Below, in pieces: positions 43,038 through 52,370 of a DNA stretch of 64,000 nucleotides. This DNA comes from JANQPX01 sp050633905 (GTDB lineage: Bacteria > Pseudomonadota > Alphaproteobacteria > Geminicoccales > Geminicoccaceae). Below the pieces are notes generated by a model, which saw only the letters and a program-made list of their open reading frames with translations, had not been told where the DNA came from and made no database searches. The stretch is taken from positions 1 through 64,000 of the forward strand of contig JBOEHJ010000052.1 of the NCBI GenBank assembly GCA_050633905.1. Direction: 5' to 3'. Position 1 is the stretch's first letter; every line of letters starts with the position of its first letter. The translations under genes and the position numbers were made by a program.

Positions 43038-46000
43038 ATGCGTTTCTACGCTGATCTCCATGTCCACTCGAAATATTCGAGGGCGACCAGCAAGAATGCG
43101 GATCTGGAGCATCTGGCCTTTTGGGCCGCGCAAAAAGGGATCGCCCTGGTCGGCACCGGCGATTTCACCCACCCGGCTTGGATCAAGGAAATCAAAGAGA
43201 AGCTGGTTCCTGCCGAGCCCGGTTTGTTTCGCCTTCGCCCAGATATCGAACAGGCAGTCCAGCAGAAGCTACCGGCCGCCTGTCAGAAAAATCCGGTGCG
43301 CTTCATGCTCGAGGTTGAAATCTCGACCATCTACAAGAAGGGTGAGAAGACCAGGAAGGTTCACCATCTCCTCTATGTGCCAGATCTAGAGGCAGCGGAT
43401 AAGCTGATCACCAGCCTATCTCGGATCGGCAATCTCAAATCCGACGGCCGGCCGATCCTCGGTCTTGATTCGCGAGATCTCCTCGACATCACGCTGCAAT
43501 CAGGCCCAGAAAGCTACCTGATCCCCGCCCATATCTGGACACCCTGGTTTGCCGCCATGGGCTCCCGCTCCGGCTTCGATAGCATTCCCGAATGCTACGG
43601 CGACCTTGCCGATCACATCTTCGCGGTCGAGACCGGCTTATCATCCGACCCCGCGATGAACTGGCGCGTCTCCTCGCTGGACCGTTATCGCCTGGTATCC
43701 AACTCGGATGCCCATTCGCCGATCAAGCTCGGCCGCGAGGCAACGGCCTTCGATTGCGATCTCGATTATTTCGCGCTGAAGCAAGCGCTTGAGACCGGCG
43801 ACGGCTTCGTCGGCACCGTCGAGTTTTTTCCCGATGAAGGGAAATACCATCTGGACGGTCACCGCAAATGCAAGGTCTGCTTCGAGCCTGAGGAAACCAG
43901 GCGTCGGGATGGATGTTGCCCGAAATGCGGCCAGCCCTTGACCATCGGCGTTCTGCATCGCGTGAATGAGCTCGCGGATCGAAGGCCGAGCGACGTCAAG
44001 CCGCCAGCCACGGCCGGCAAGGTGACCCATCTTGTTCCCCTTCATGAGATTATTGCCGAGGTGGTCGGGACCGGCCCCAAGAGCAAACGGGTCGAGCGAT
44101 GCTACCACCATCTGGTGACCTCACTTGGCTCGGAATTCGATATTCTGAACGAAGTGCCGATCGAGGATATCCAAAAGGTCGACGACAGCCTGCTCGGCGA
44201 GGCCATCAGCCGCCTTCGTCAAGGCGACGTGATCCGTGAGGGTGGGTATGACGGCGAATATGGCGTGATCAGCTTCTTCGAGAAGGACGAACTGCGCGAA
44301 GCCACGAGGGGTGCGTTGCTGTTCGACCTGCCCAAAGCCATCGGCAAAAAGCCGGCTGCCGCCTCGGTGCCAACAGACCCCATCCCTAAGAAGGCAAAGC
44401 CGCGACGCAGCAAACAGAACTCGGCCAAAGTGCAACAACCGGGTGATGCCCCCACAACGTCGTCGCCCCAATCGAACCTGTTCCCAAGGCACGGCATCCT
44501 GGCTGCCCTGGACAGCCAGCAGCAGGTCGCAGCGGCGATGACCCGAGGACCCGTTCTGATTATCGCGGGACCAGGCTCAGGCAAAACCCGAACGCTCACT
44601 CATCGGATCGCTCATCTCGTGGCTGAGGAAGGTGTCGAAGCTAAGCACTGCCTCGCGATCACATTCACCCGGCGCGCGGCCCTGGAAATGCGCGAGCGGT
44701 TGGAAAAGCTACTACCCAAAGATGCGGACAAGGTGCCGATCCACACCTTCCATTCGCTCGGCCAGACGATTTTACAAGAACAGCCCGCAAGCGCGCGCCT
44801 GCCATCCGATTTTCGAGTCGCCGACGATCTCGAACGCACCGAGCTAATTAAAGCACTGCTCGATATCTCCGCTGCGAAGGCCAAAAAGCTTCTTGCCGAT
44901 ATCTCAAAATCGAAACGCTCGGCACAACTGACCGGCGACGATGTTGCGGCCGCCCTTGAAGTCTATCAGCCCGAACTTGTGCGCCGTGGCTGGGTGGATT
45001 TTGACGATCTTATCACCCTTACCGTGCGCCTCCTAACCAACCACACGGATCTCGCCTCCTATTATCGCGAGCGCTATGCCTGGATTTCAGTAGACGAGTT
45101 TCAGGATATCGACGAGCAGCAATATCAGATGGTACGCCTCTTAACATCCGCCAAAACCAATATCCTGGCGATCGGCGATCCGAACCAGGCAATCTACGGC
45201 TTTCGCGGCGCCGATCCGAAAAGCTTCAAGCGTTTTCGCGACGATCACCCCAGCGTCCAAACTGTAACGCTTCGACGGAATTATCGCTCCAGCGGCACCA
45301 TCGTCAAAGCCTCCGCCCAGATCATTGAAACGGGGGAACCCGGCGCGGCTGATGGCCTCGATATCGTGCGCGCGATGGAAGAGCGCATCACCATTCATCA
45401 AGCACCGAGCGACAAGGCCGAAGCGGAGTTCGTGGTTCACCAGATCGAACAGATGATCGGCGGCCACAGCTTCTTTTCCCTCGATACCGGCCGCTCGGCC
45501 GATGGCCGGAGCAGCGAGCTGTCGTTTGCCGATTTTGCGATTTTGTATCGCACCGAAGCCCAAGCCTCCCTGTTTATCGAAGCGTTCGAGCGTTCGGGCA
45601 TGCCGTTCAAGAAGCATAATCACGCGCTTTTGATCGAGGAGCCGTCGGCGCAGGCGATCCTTCATCGGGTCGATCCGGTGGCGAAATCCACGGCGTCCTT
45701 TGAACTCAATGCCGCTGCCGCCGCGGTCATGCGCGAAGCCGGCGATGACGACATGCAGGGCCTGAACGCCACACTGCAGCAACTCCTGGCCCTTGCTCAG
45801 AGCTGCGAAGATCGCCTGGATTGGTTCGTTGATGCGGTGCCATTGGCAACCGAGGCCGATTGTTTCGATCCGAGAGCTGACCGGGTCTCGCTCCTGACCC
45901 TGCATGCGGCCAAGGGGCTGGAATTTCCCGTGGTCTTCATGGTTGGCATGGAAGACGGCATCCTGCCGCTTAGCTTTGGTAAGCGCTTAAAAAGCAGCGA

Positions 46001-46211
46001 ACGCGCCGAGGAGCGTCGTCTCGCATATGTCGGCATGACCCGGGCCATGGATCGCCTTTTCCTGACACATGCCGATCAGCGGACATGGCGCGGCAACAGC
46101 CAGAAACTGCCACCATCGCCCTTCCTCCTCGACATCGGCGACGAGCTGTTCAACGCGTCCCGCGCCGAGGTGAAACGCAAACCGAGAGACAAGCAGCTCC
46201 TGCTGTTCTAA
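43038..46211 (+). CDS. Fusion of endonuclease Q (PHP) domain and UvrD-type helicase
   Basis: A 1057-residue protein. Residues 1-430 match endonuclease Q, which cuts DNA 5' of deaminated bases: the PHP metal motif HVHSKYS with His8 and His10, DFTHP (42-46), EVEIST (92-97), HIWTPW (165-170), SNSDAH (221-226), and a zinc finger Cys278/Cys281 and Cys294/Cys297. After a Lys-rich linker (about 430-480) comes a superfamily 1 helicase: Walker A GPGSGKT (511-517), DEFQD (686-690), GDPNQAIYGFRGA, RRNYRS (747-752) and C-terminal LHAAKGLEFP and YVGMTRA. The ATG at 43038 is chosen since EndoQ starts at MRFYADLH. A deaminated-base repair role is inferred. Confidence 0.92.
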   Translation: MRFYADLHVHSKYSRATSKNADLEHLAFWAAQKGIALVGTGDFTHPAWIKEIKEKLVPAEPGLFRLRPDIEQAVQQKLPAACQKNPVRFMLEVEISTIYKKGEKTRKVHHLLYVPDLEAADKLITSLSRIGNLKSDGRPILGLDSRDLLDITLQSGPESYLIPAHIWTPWFAAMGSRSGFDSIPECYGDLADHIFAVETGLSSDPAMNWRVSSLDRYRLVSNSDAHSPIKLGREATAFDCDLDYFALKQALETGDGFVGTVEFFPDEGKYHLDGHRKCKVCFEPEETRRRDGCCPKCGQPLTIGVLHRVNELADRRPSDVKPPATAGKVTHLVPLHEIIAEVVGTGPKSKRVERCYHHLVTSLGSEFDILNEVPIEDIQKVDDSLLGEAISRLRQGDVIREGGYDGEYGVISFFEKDELREATRGALLFDLPKAIGKKPAAASVPTDPIPKKAKPRRSKQNSAKVQQPGDAPTTSSPQSNLFPRHGILAALDSQQQVAAAMTRGPVLIIAGPGSGKTRTLTHRIAHLVAEEGVEAKHCLAITFTRRAALEMRERLEKLLPKDADKVPIHTFHSLGQTILQEQPASARLPSDFRVADDLERTELIKALLDISAAKAKKLLADISKSKRSAQLTGDDVAAALEVYQPELVRRGWVDFDDLITLTVRLLTNHTDLASYYRERYAWISVDEFQDIDEQQYQMVRLLTSAKTNILAIGDPNQAIYGFRGADPKSFKRFRDDHPSVQTVTLRRNYRSSGTIVKASAQIIETGEPGAADGLDIVRAMEERITIHQAPSDKAEAEFVVHQIEQMIGGHSFFSLDTGRSADGRSSELSFADFAILYRTEAQASLFIEAFERSGMPFKKHNHALLIEEPSAQAILHRVDPVAKSTASFELNAAAAAVMREAGDDDMQGLNATLQQLLALAQSCEDRLDWFVDAVPLATEADCFDPRADRVSLLTLHAAKGLEFPVVFMVGMEDGILPLSFGKRLKSSERAEERRLAYVGMTRAMDRLFLTHADQRTWRGNSQKLPPSPFLLDIGDELFNASRAEVKRKPRDKQLLLF

Positions 46212-46238
46212 TAACCGGCAACGCCATCTTCGACGCTT

Positions 46239-46676
46239 TCAGGTCTTTAACAGTCGCTCTCGTGCCGAATTCTTGAAGCGCTCCAGATCGTCATCGATAT
46301 GCAGCTATTCCAGCTGCTTCGAGACATGGACAAGAAGCTCCGGGGCATAATCGTCGGCCTGATCGAGCAAGCTCACTGCAAAATAGACCTAGCCAGGTAA
46401 ATAGTCGTAACGCCCGGTAAGCGGCGATCCGCAAGTTTCACAGAAGATCCGGGTGACGCCAGGACTGGCCATCACCTTTCGTCCCTCATTCGGCGTGAAG
46501 GCCACCGCTGTCTCGTCAAAAGCCGCGAATGCCGCAACAGGTGCTCCCGTCACGCGGCGGCAATCGGCGCAATGGTAATAGGCGACGGCATCTGTCGCCT
46601 TTTCGACCTGGATCATCGTAGCACCGCAATAGCAGCGTCCGGAGATGACAGTTCCAGAAAGATTATTCGCCTTGAT
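46239..46676 (-). pseudogene. GFA / CENP-V-type zinc protein pseudogene with two in-frame TAG codons
   Basis: Read on the minus strand, GRCYCGAT, HCADCRRVTG, CETCGSPLTGRYDYLP and a family-like C-terminus are all in one frame, but TAG codons interrupt it at 46391-46389 (expected Gln after PG) and at 46307-46305 (expected Trp after QLE), before the natural TGA at 46241-46239. The upstream part also lacks ATG: after AAGGAGAGGTCC the first codon is ATC (46676). GFA proteins bind zinc through the cysteines and some act on S-hydroxymethylglutathione. Three changes in 146 codons point to a decayed gene, although readthrough cannot be excluded. Confidence 0.75.
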
Positions 46677-46723
46677 GGACCTCTCCTTCGGCAGGAGAGC
46701 GCCGACCGACCTCGCCGTCGGCC

Positions 46724-47173
46724 TTATAAATAATCCCGCAAGAAAGCCACCAGCGGCAAATCCGCCGCCGGCATGTCATAGGTCGCCATTTCGTTCGGGC
46801 GGACCCATTTCAGGACCTGGCCCTCTCTAGGTACAGGCATCCCGTTCCAGACGCGGCAGACGTAAAGCGGCATCAAGAGGTGGAAGTGTTCATAAGCATG
46901 AGAGGCGAAGGTAAGTGGGGCAAGGCAGCTTTCCACTATATCGAGCCCCAGCTCCTCCCGAAGCTCCCGGATCAGACAAACCTCAGGCGTCTCGCAAGGC
47001 TCGACCTTGCCACCCGGAAACTCCCAAAGCCCAGCCATGCTCTTGCCTTCAGGACGTCTCGCCAGAAGCACCCGATGATCAGCATCCACCAAAGCACAAG
47101 CCGCCACCAACACAATATCATGCGATGACATCGGTGACTGGACCTCGTCTTTTTCTGGTATCACGGCGTCCAT
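46724..47173 (-). CDS. mutT: 8-oxo-dGTP diphosphatase MutT
   Basis: Nudix hydrolase that removes oxidised guanine nucleotides. The Nudix box GX5EX7REUXEEXGU is complete at residues 55-77 (GKVEPCETPEVC then LIRELREELGL). Length 149 with a 14-residue N-terminal leader; the second Met (47131) may be the true start. In alphaproteobacteria mutT typically follows argJ and secA, as here, with argJ upstream on the same strand. It shares the strand of argJ with 70 bases between them. Confidence 0.9.
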   Translation of the reverse strand: MDAVIPEKDEVQSPMSSHDIVLVAACALVDADHRVLLARRPEGKSMAGLWEFPGGKVEPCETPEVCLIRELREELGLDIVESCLAPLTFASHAYEHFHLLMPLYVCRVWNGMPVPREGQVLKWVRPNEMATYDMPAADLPLVAFLRDYL

Positions 47174-47209
47174 CTTCCAGGTTCAAACACTAAACCGCCA
47201 CTGGCGCAT

Positions 47210-47246
47210 CAAAGGAAACGAGGTGGCCGCGCCACCTGTGCCACTA
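47210..47246 (-). repeat. R1 intergenic palindromic element, copy 9
   Basis: On the minus strand it begins at the TAG stop of argJ: TAGTGGCACA, then hairpin GGTGGC-GCG-GCCACC and TCGTTTCC. The tail beyond is not conserved. Confidence 0.75.
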
Positions 47247-48476
47247 TGACCGATAATCGGCGTTGATGGTGATGTAGCCATGGGTGAGATCCGAGGTCCA
47301 GACGGTCGCGCGGCCGGGGCCGCGGCCGACGATGACGTCGATCACGATTTCAGCGCCTTTGAGATGGTCATTGATCGGCGCCTCATTCAAATTAATGACC
47401 CTTGCGCCCTTCCTTGCAACCTCATGCCCGCCGACACGAATGGAAAGCACCCCGATTTCGATCGGCTGATAGGCCTTCCCGATAGCCATGGCGATGCGGC
47501 CCCAATTGGCGTCCTCGCCGGCGATCGCGGTCTTGACCAGGGGTGAATTAGCGATCGACATGGCAATGATGCGGGCCGATTCGTTATTGACCGCGCCCTG
47601 GGTACGGACCTGAATGAACTTGGTCGCCCCTTCGCCATCCCGGACCACCTGCTGGGCGAGATCGATCGCGACTTCGATCAATGTGCGGCGAAAACCCCGA
47701 AGGAGCTCATCGTCAGCACTAAGAGGCGCCGGATGCCCCGCCTGGCCGGTTGCGAACAGCATCAGCATATCTGAAGTGGACGTATCGCTATCGACGGTAA
47801 TCCGGCGGAACGCCAGCTCGTTCGCTTCTTCCACCAATGTCTGGAGCACCGGCGCAGGCAAGCCCGCATCGGTCATGATATAGGCCAGCATGGTCGCCAT
47901 ATCAGGCTGGACCATGCCAGAGCCCTTGGCGATACCGGCAATCGTCACCGAACGGCCACCGATGGTGGTCTTGGCGACAGAACCCTTCGGAAAGGTGTCC
48001 GTCGTGCAGATGGCATGGGCAACAGCGCGCCAGTTCTTGCCCTGGAGCTGCTCATTCAGCATGGGCAAGGTCGCAACGATCTTTTCCACGGGCAGCGGCT
48101 CGCCGATAACCCCGGTGGAGGCAACGTAGATTTCCTCAGGCGCCGCACCGAGCAATTCTGCTGCTGCTGCTGCCTCCATCCGCACCGTGGCATCGCCATG
48201 AGCGCCGGTCAGCACATTAGCATTACCAGCATTGACCACGAGGCCCCTTGCTCTGCCATAGCGCAAAATCTTCTTGCACCAGACAATCGGATGCCCCGGC
48301 ACCGCGGATTTGGTGAACACACCGGCGGCGGTCGTGCCAGGTACGAACTCGATCAGGGCCAGATCATCACGTCCGGTATAACGAACACCGCTCGCACCAG
48401 CCGCGAGGCGAACACCCGGAACTTCCGGAATCATCGGAAAGTCGACGGGTGCTAGCGGTGAACGTTCTAGAACCAT
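47244..48476 (-). CDS. argJ: Bifunctional glutamate N-acetyltransferase / ornithine acetyltransferase
   Basis: Recycles the acetyl group between ornithine and glutamate in arginine synthesis. The precursor cleaves itself at the conserved KGSGMVQPDMATMLAYIMTD segment, with Thr195 as the new N-terminal nucleophile of the beta chain. NAGNANVLTG, ASTGVIG and SDTSTSD are further motifs, and length 410 is typical. Located between mutT and the isomerase on the same strand, the usual alphaproteobacterial order. Its TAG stop opens R1 copy 9. Confidence 0.95.
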   Translation of the reverse strand: MVLERSPLAPVDFPMIPEVPGVRLAAGASGVRYTGRDDLALIEFVPGTTAAGVFTKSAVPGHPIVWCKKILRYGRARGLVVNAGNANVLTGAHGDATVRMEAAAAAELLGAAPEEIYVASTGVIGEPLPVEKIVATLPMLNEQLQGKNWRAVAHAICTTDTFPKGSVAKTTIGGRSVTIAGIAKGSGMVQPDMATMLAYIMTDAGLPAPVLQTLVEEANELAFRRITVDSDTSTSDMLMLFATGQAGHPAPLSADDELLRGFRRTLIEVAIDLAQQVVRDGEGATKFIQVRTQGAVNNESARIIAMSIANSPLVKTAIAGEDANWGRIAMAIGKAYQPIEIGVLSIRVGGHEVARKGARVINLNEAPINDHLKGAEIVIDVIVGRGPGRATVWTSDLTHGYITINADYRS

Positions 48477-48504
48477 GGTCAGCTCTCAGCCTTGACCAAC
48501 GCGA

Positions 48505-49395
48505 TCAGCTGCCATCCTTGGTCTGACCTTCGCCCTCGGCACCTTCCTCGACAACGCCTTCCTCGCCGGTGAACGGTGAACCATCCATATTGAAGCGCTC
48601 GATCTCGGCGCCTTCGCGAAGTTCGGCGACCAGTTCGGTAACAACGGTGCGCGCAACCTCCTGGCGAATCTGCGGCTCGGTCTCTTCGAAGGTCGGCTCG
48701 ACCTTGCGTTTGTCCTCGACTTTGATGACGTGGAAACCGAATTGGGTTTTGACCGGCTCGGCAGACGTGCTGCCGATTTCCATGGTGAACGCTGCGTCAC
48801 CAAATTCCGGCACCATCTGACCCTGCTTGAAATAGCCGAGATCACCACCTTGCGGACCACTCGGACCGGTCGATTTCTCTTTGGCAAGCTCGGCGAAGTC
48901 AGCGCCGCCTTCAAGATCGGTGATCACCGCCTTAGCGTCTTCCTCACTGGCGAGCAGAATATGCCGTGCATGGACTTCCTCATAGGAAAACCCTTCGCCG
49001 GCCTTCAACGCTTCATACTGGGTTTGAAGAGCCTCGTCGGTGGTTCTGGCGTCGATGGTTTTACGCAGCATAGCATCCCGCAGCACATTGGCGCGCGCCT
49101 GGGCGAGTGCCGGCTGAATCTCGGGATCGTCACCAAGTTTCTGGTCTTCCGCCGCGACTTCGAGGAGCTTGAAGTCGATCACCCGGTCCAGAAGCATCGG
49201 GTAGATCTGCTCCATCGGGACCTGACGCATTTGCTCGGGCAGGGCTTGGGCCGCAAACTCGACATCGGTGCGAAAGATTTCGGTGCCATTGATGGTCGCG
49301 ACAACGGTATCATCCGCGCCCGCCTGTTCCTGGGCAAACGCCGTCGTGGTCAGCGCCACCAGCCCGATGGCGGCGGTCATGGATTTGACGATCAT
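48505..49395 (-). CDS. Parvulin-type periplasmic peptidyl-prolyl isomerase (PrsA/SurA-like)
   Basis: A 296-residue exported foldase. A Sec signal peptide ends at TAFAQE (about residue 22). The parvulin domain follows from about residue 135: EEVHARHILLASEEDAKAV, then AELAKEKSTGPSGPQGGDLGYF and FGFHVIKVEDKR are the family core motifs. The acidic C-terminal tail (EEGVVEEGAEGEGQTKD) is unusual but common to alphaproteobacterial members. It belongs to the argJ-mutT strand and diverges from secA, so it may assist folding of Sec-exported proteins. Confidence 0.9.
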   Translation of the reverse strand: MIVKSMTAAIGLVALTTTAFAQEQAGADDTVVATINGTEIFRTDVEFAAQALPEQMRQVPMEQIYPMLLDRVIDFKLLEVAAEDQKLGDDPEIQPALAQARANVLRDAMLRKTIDARTTDEALQTQYEALKAGEGFSYEEVHARHILLASEEDAKAVITDLEGGADFAELAKEKSTGPSGPQGGDLGYFKQGQMVPEFGDAAFTMEIGSTSAEPVKTQFGFHVIKVEDKRKVEPTFEETEPQIRQEVARTVVTELVAELREGAEIERFNMDGSPFTGEEGVVEEGAEGEGQTKDGS

Positions 49396-49478
49396 GAGAG
49401 AACTCCTAAGGGTCGATTAGAGGTCGATGAAATTAGCGGCCATAAGAAACACAAAGCCAAGCGGCCCACAAGCGCTGC

Positions 49479-49508
49479 GAACCCCAAAGCTAGGCGTATT
49501 TGGGGTTC
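49479..49508 (+). promoter_or_regulatory. Hairpin in the secA leader region
   Basis: GAACCCCAAA (49479-49488) pairs exactly with TTTGGGGTTC (49499-49508) over a ten-base loop. Part of the loop, GCTAGG, is also complementary to CCTAGC at 49511-49516, so alternative or pseudoknotted pairings are possible. It lies 120 bases before the secA start and 84 before the divergent isomerase gene. Confidence 0.55.
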
Positions 49509-49627
49509 TTCCTAGCGTTTGGCAATGAAAGGCCCGTGATGTCACGTTGACACTCACCTTCAAACTGCCTATCTGACACCACGTAGAATTTTGCTTTTTT
49601 TCCTCTGTTTTGGAGGGCAATGCGTCC

Positions 49628-52345
49628 ATGATCGGCGCCCTTGCCAAGCGGTTATTCGGTTCGGCCAATGACCGTATTGTAAAGTCGATGAAATCCAGGG
49701 TCGATGCGATCACATCGCTCGAGCCGGAGATGGAGGCGTTGTCGGACGCCGATCTGCGTGCGCGAACCGATTGGTTGCGCGAGCGTTTGGCGGCCGGTGA
49801 GAGCCTTGACGACATCATGAACGACGCCTTCGCAACCGTGCGCGAGGCCAGTAAGCGCATGCTTGGCCAACGGCCTTTCGATACGCAGCTGATCGGCGGC
49901 ATGGTCCTTCATAAAGGCCAGATCGCCGAGATGAAGACCGGCGAGGGCAAAACGCTTGCCGCCACGCTTGGCGTCTATTTGAACGCCATCGAAGGCAAGG
50001 GTGTCCATGTGGTCACGGTGAATGACTACCTGGCCCGGCGCGACAGTGCCTGGATGGGACAGATCTACGAGTTCCTCGGGCTTTCGGTCGGCTGCATCAT
50101 TCCCAATCTTTCTGAGCCTGAGCGCAAAGCCGCTTACGCCGCCGACATCACCTATGGCACCAACAACGAATTCGGCTTCGATTATCTGCGCGATAACATG
50201 AAGTTTGATGCCGAAAGCATGGTGCAGCGCGACTTCAATTTCGCGATCGTCGATGAGGTCGACAGCATCCTGATCGATGAGGCTAGGACGCCGCTGATCA
50301 TCTCAGGCCAGGCCGAAGGTAGTTCGGAATTGTATCAGGCGGTCGACGGCCTCATTCCAAAGCTTGAGCCGGACGATTACGAGAAGGACGAGAAGCAGCG
50401 CGCGATCTCACTTAGCGAAAGCGGCGGCGAGAAGATGCAGGAGTGGCTGACCGAAAGTGGCCTGCTCAAACACCCCGAACTCTACGACATCGCCAATGTC
50501 ACCCTGGTACATCACATCAACCAGGCCCTTCGCGCTCATCAGCTTTTCACGCGCGACGTCGATTATTTGATCAAGAACGACAAGGTGGTGATCGTCGACG
50601 AATTCACTGGACGCATGATGGAAGGCCGGCGCTATTCTGAAGGGCTGCATCAAGCGCTTGAAGCCAAGGAAAAGGTCACGATCCAGCCGGAGAGCCAGAC
50701 GCTCGCTTCGATCACCTTCCAGAATTATTTCCGTCTTTATCCCAAGCTTGCCGGCATGACAGGCACAGCGGCGACCGAGGCTGCTGAATTCTCCGAGATC
50801 TACGGGCTCGATGTCATCGAAATGCCGACCCATCAAACCATGGTCCGCCAGGATGAGGATGATGAGGTCTATCGAACAGCACCTGAGAAGGACAAGGCGA
50901 TCGTCAATTCGATTGGCGAAGCGCATGAAAATGGCCAACCGGTCCTGGTCGGCACTGTCAGCATCGAGAAATCGGAGCATCTGGCCTCGCTTTTAAAGGC
51001 GAAAAATGTTCCCCATCAGGTACTGAACGCCCGCTACCATGAACAGGAGGCCTATATCGTCGCCCAAGCAGGACGTCTGGGTGCCGTGACCATCGCCACC
51101 AATATGGCGGGCCGAGGCACCGATATTCAGCTTGGCGGTAATGCCGAAATGCGCATCGAGCAAGAGCTTGCCGATGTGACCGACCAAGCAAAGCGTCTTG
51201 AAGAAGCACAAAGGATTGAGCAGGAAGTCGAGGCTGAGCGGCAAAAGGTTCTGGAAGCAGGCGGCCTCTATGTTCTCGGCACAGAGCGGCATGAGAGCCG
51301 ACGGGTAGACAACCAGCTGCGTGGTCGCTCAGGCCGCCAGGGCGACCCCGGACGCTCCAAGTTCTTCCTCTCCCTCGAAGATGACCTGATGCGCATCTTC
51401 GGCTCAGAGCGCATGGACAACATGCTGAAGAAGCTCGGCCTCCAGGAAGACGAAGCGATTATCCATCCCTGGATCAACAAGGCACTGGAGAAGGCCCAGC
51501 AAAAGGTCGAGGCGCGCAACTTCGAGATGCGCAAAAACGTCTTGAAGTATGATGACGTGATGAACGACCAACGGAAGGTCATCTACGAACAGCGCCGCGA
51601 TCTGATTGGCGCCACCGAGGTCGCCGACACAGTGCGCGATATGCGTCACGAGGTGATCGAGGACCTGGTCGCCGAATGTATCCCGGAAAAAACCTATCTC
51701 GAGGAATGGGACATCGAGCGGCTGGCAACCGAAACCAAGACCATGCTCGCTTTGGATGTTCCGGTCGAGGATTGGGCCAGGGAAGAAGGTGTTGCTGATG
51801 TTGAGATCAAGGATCGCCTGATCGATGCCTCTGATCGCAGCATCGCGCAGAAGGTGGCGAATTACGGTCAGGAAAGAGTGCGCCATACCGAAAAAGGGCT
51901 TTTGCTCAGCATTCTCGATCAGCTCTGGAAAGACCATCTGATGCAGCTCGATCATCTGCGTCAGGGCATTCATCTTCGAGGCTATGGTCAAAAAGATCCG
52001 CTGAACGAATACAAGAAAGAAGCCTTCGGTCTATTCGGCGGTTTGTTGACCAATCTCCGCCAGACCGTGACACGCAGCATTTCCCATCTGGATCAGATCT
52101 TCGAGCAGCAGGAAATGATGCGCACCCAGCTCCAGGCGCAAATGCAGCAGGCGGCTGCCAAGCGGCAGGAGGAGCAGCCTTTAGCAGCTACCGGAACCGA
52201 TGGTATCCCCGTTAGTACCTCGCGCGGCAGCGGTTCGTCGTCCCAAGAAGGCGGCCAGGCCAGACAGGCAAAAGTGCCAAGGAACGCGGCTTGTCCCTGC
52301 GGTTCCGGTAAGAAGTACAAACATTGCCACGGCAAATTAGCATGA
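49628..52345 (+). CDS. secA: Preprotein translocase ATPase SecA
   Basis: Motor of Sec-dependent export. 905 residues from the ATG at 49628 (MIGALAKRLFGS), the usual start; upstream ATG at 49610 is less likely. Walker A EMKTGEGKT contains Lys108, the DEAD-box segment reads FAIVDEVDSILIDEARTPLIISG in pieces, and TNMAGRGTDI is motif V. The C-terminal zinc-binding domain CPCGSGKKYKHCHG, which contacts SecB and the ribosome, is intact. A possible hairpin precedes it. Confidence 0.97.
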   Translation: MIGALAKRLFGSANDRIVKSMKSRVDAITSLEPEMEALSDADLRARTDWLRERLAAGESLDDIMNDAFATVREASKRMLGQRPFDTQLIGGMVLHKGQIAEMKTGEGKTLAATLGVYLNAIEGKGVHVVTVNDYLARRDSAWMGQIYEFLGLSVGCIIPNLSEPERKAAYAADITYGTNNEFGFDYLRDNMKFDAESMVQRDFNFAIVDEVDSILIDEARTPLIISGQAEGSSELYQAVDGLIPKLEPDDYEKDEKQRAISLSESGGEKMQEWLTESGLLKHPELYDIANVTLVHHINQALRAHQLFTRDVDYLIKNDKVVIVDEFTGRMMEGRRYSEGLHQALEAKEKVTIQPESQTLASITFQNYFRLYPKLAGMTGTAATEAAEFSEIYGLDVIEMPTHQTMVRQDEDDEVYRTAPEKDKAIVNSIGEAHENGQPVLVGTVSIEKSEHLASLLKAKNVPHQVLNARYHEQEAYIVAQAGRLGAVTIATNMAGRGTDIQLGGNAEMRIEQELADVTDQAKRLEEAQRIEQEVEAERQKVLEAGGLYVLGTERHESRRVDNQLRGRSGRQGDPGRSKFFLSLEDDLMRIFGSERMDNMLKKLGLQEDEAIIHPWINKALEKAQQKVEARNFEMRKNVLKYDDVMNDQRKVIYEQRRDLIGATEVADTVRDMRHEVIEDLVAECIPEKTYLEEWDIERLATETKTMLALDVPVEDWAREEGVADVEIKDRLIDASDRSIAQKVANYGQERVRHTEKGLLLSILDQLWKDHLMQLDHLRQGIHLRGYGQKDPLNEYKKEAFGLFGGLLTNLRQTVTRSISHLDQIFEQQEMMRTQLQAQMQQAAAKRQEEQPLAATGTDGIPVSTSRGSGSSSQEGGQARQAKVPRNAACPCGSGKKYKHCHGKLA

Positions 52346-52370
52346 GTTCTTTCCAGCGACCGATGACGCG

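Noticed and set aside
46239..46676. TAG recoding (suppression) as normal decoding in this organism
   Set aside because: TAG serves as stop for several intact genes here (for example argJ and rlmH), so general suppression is unlikely.
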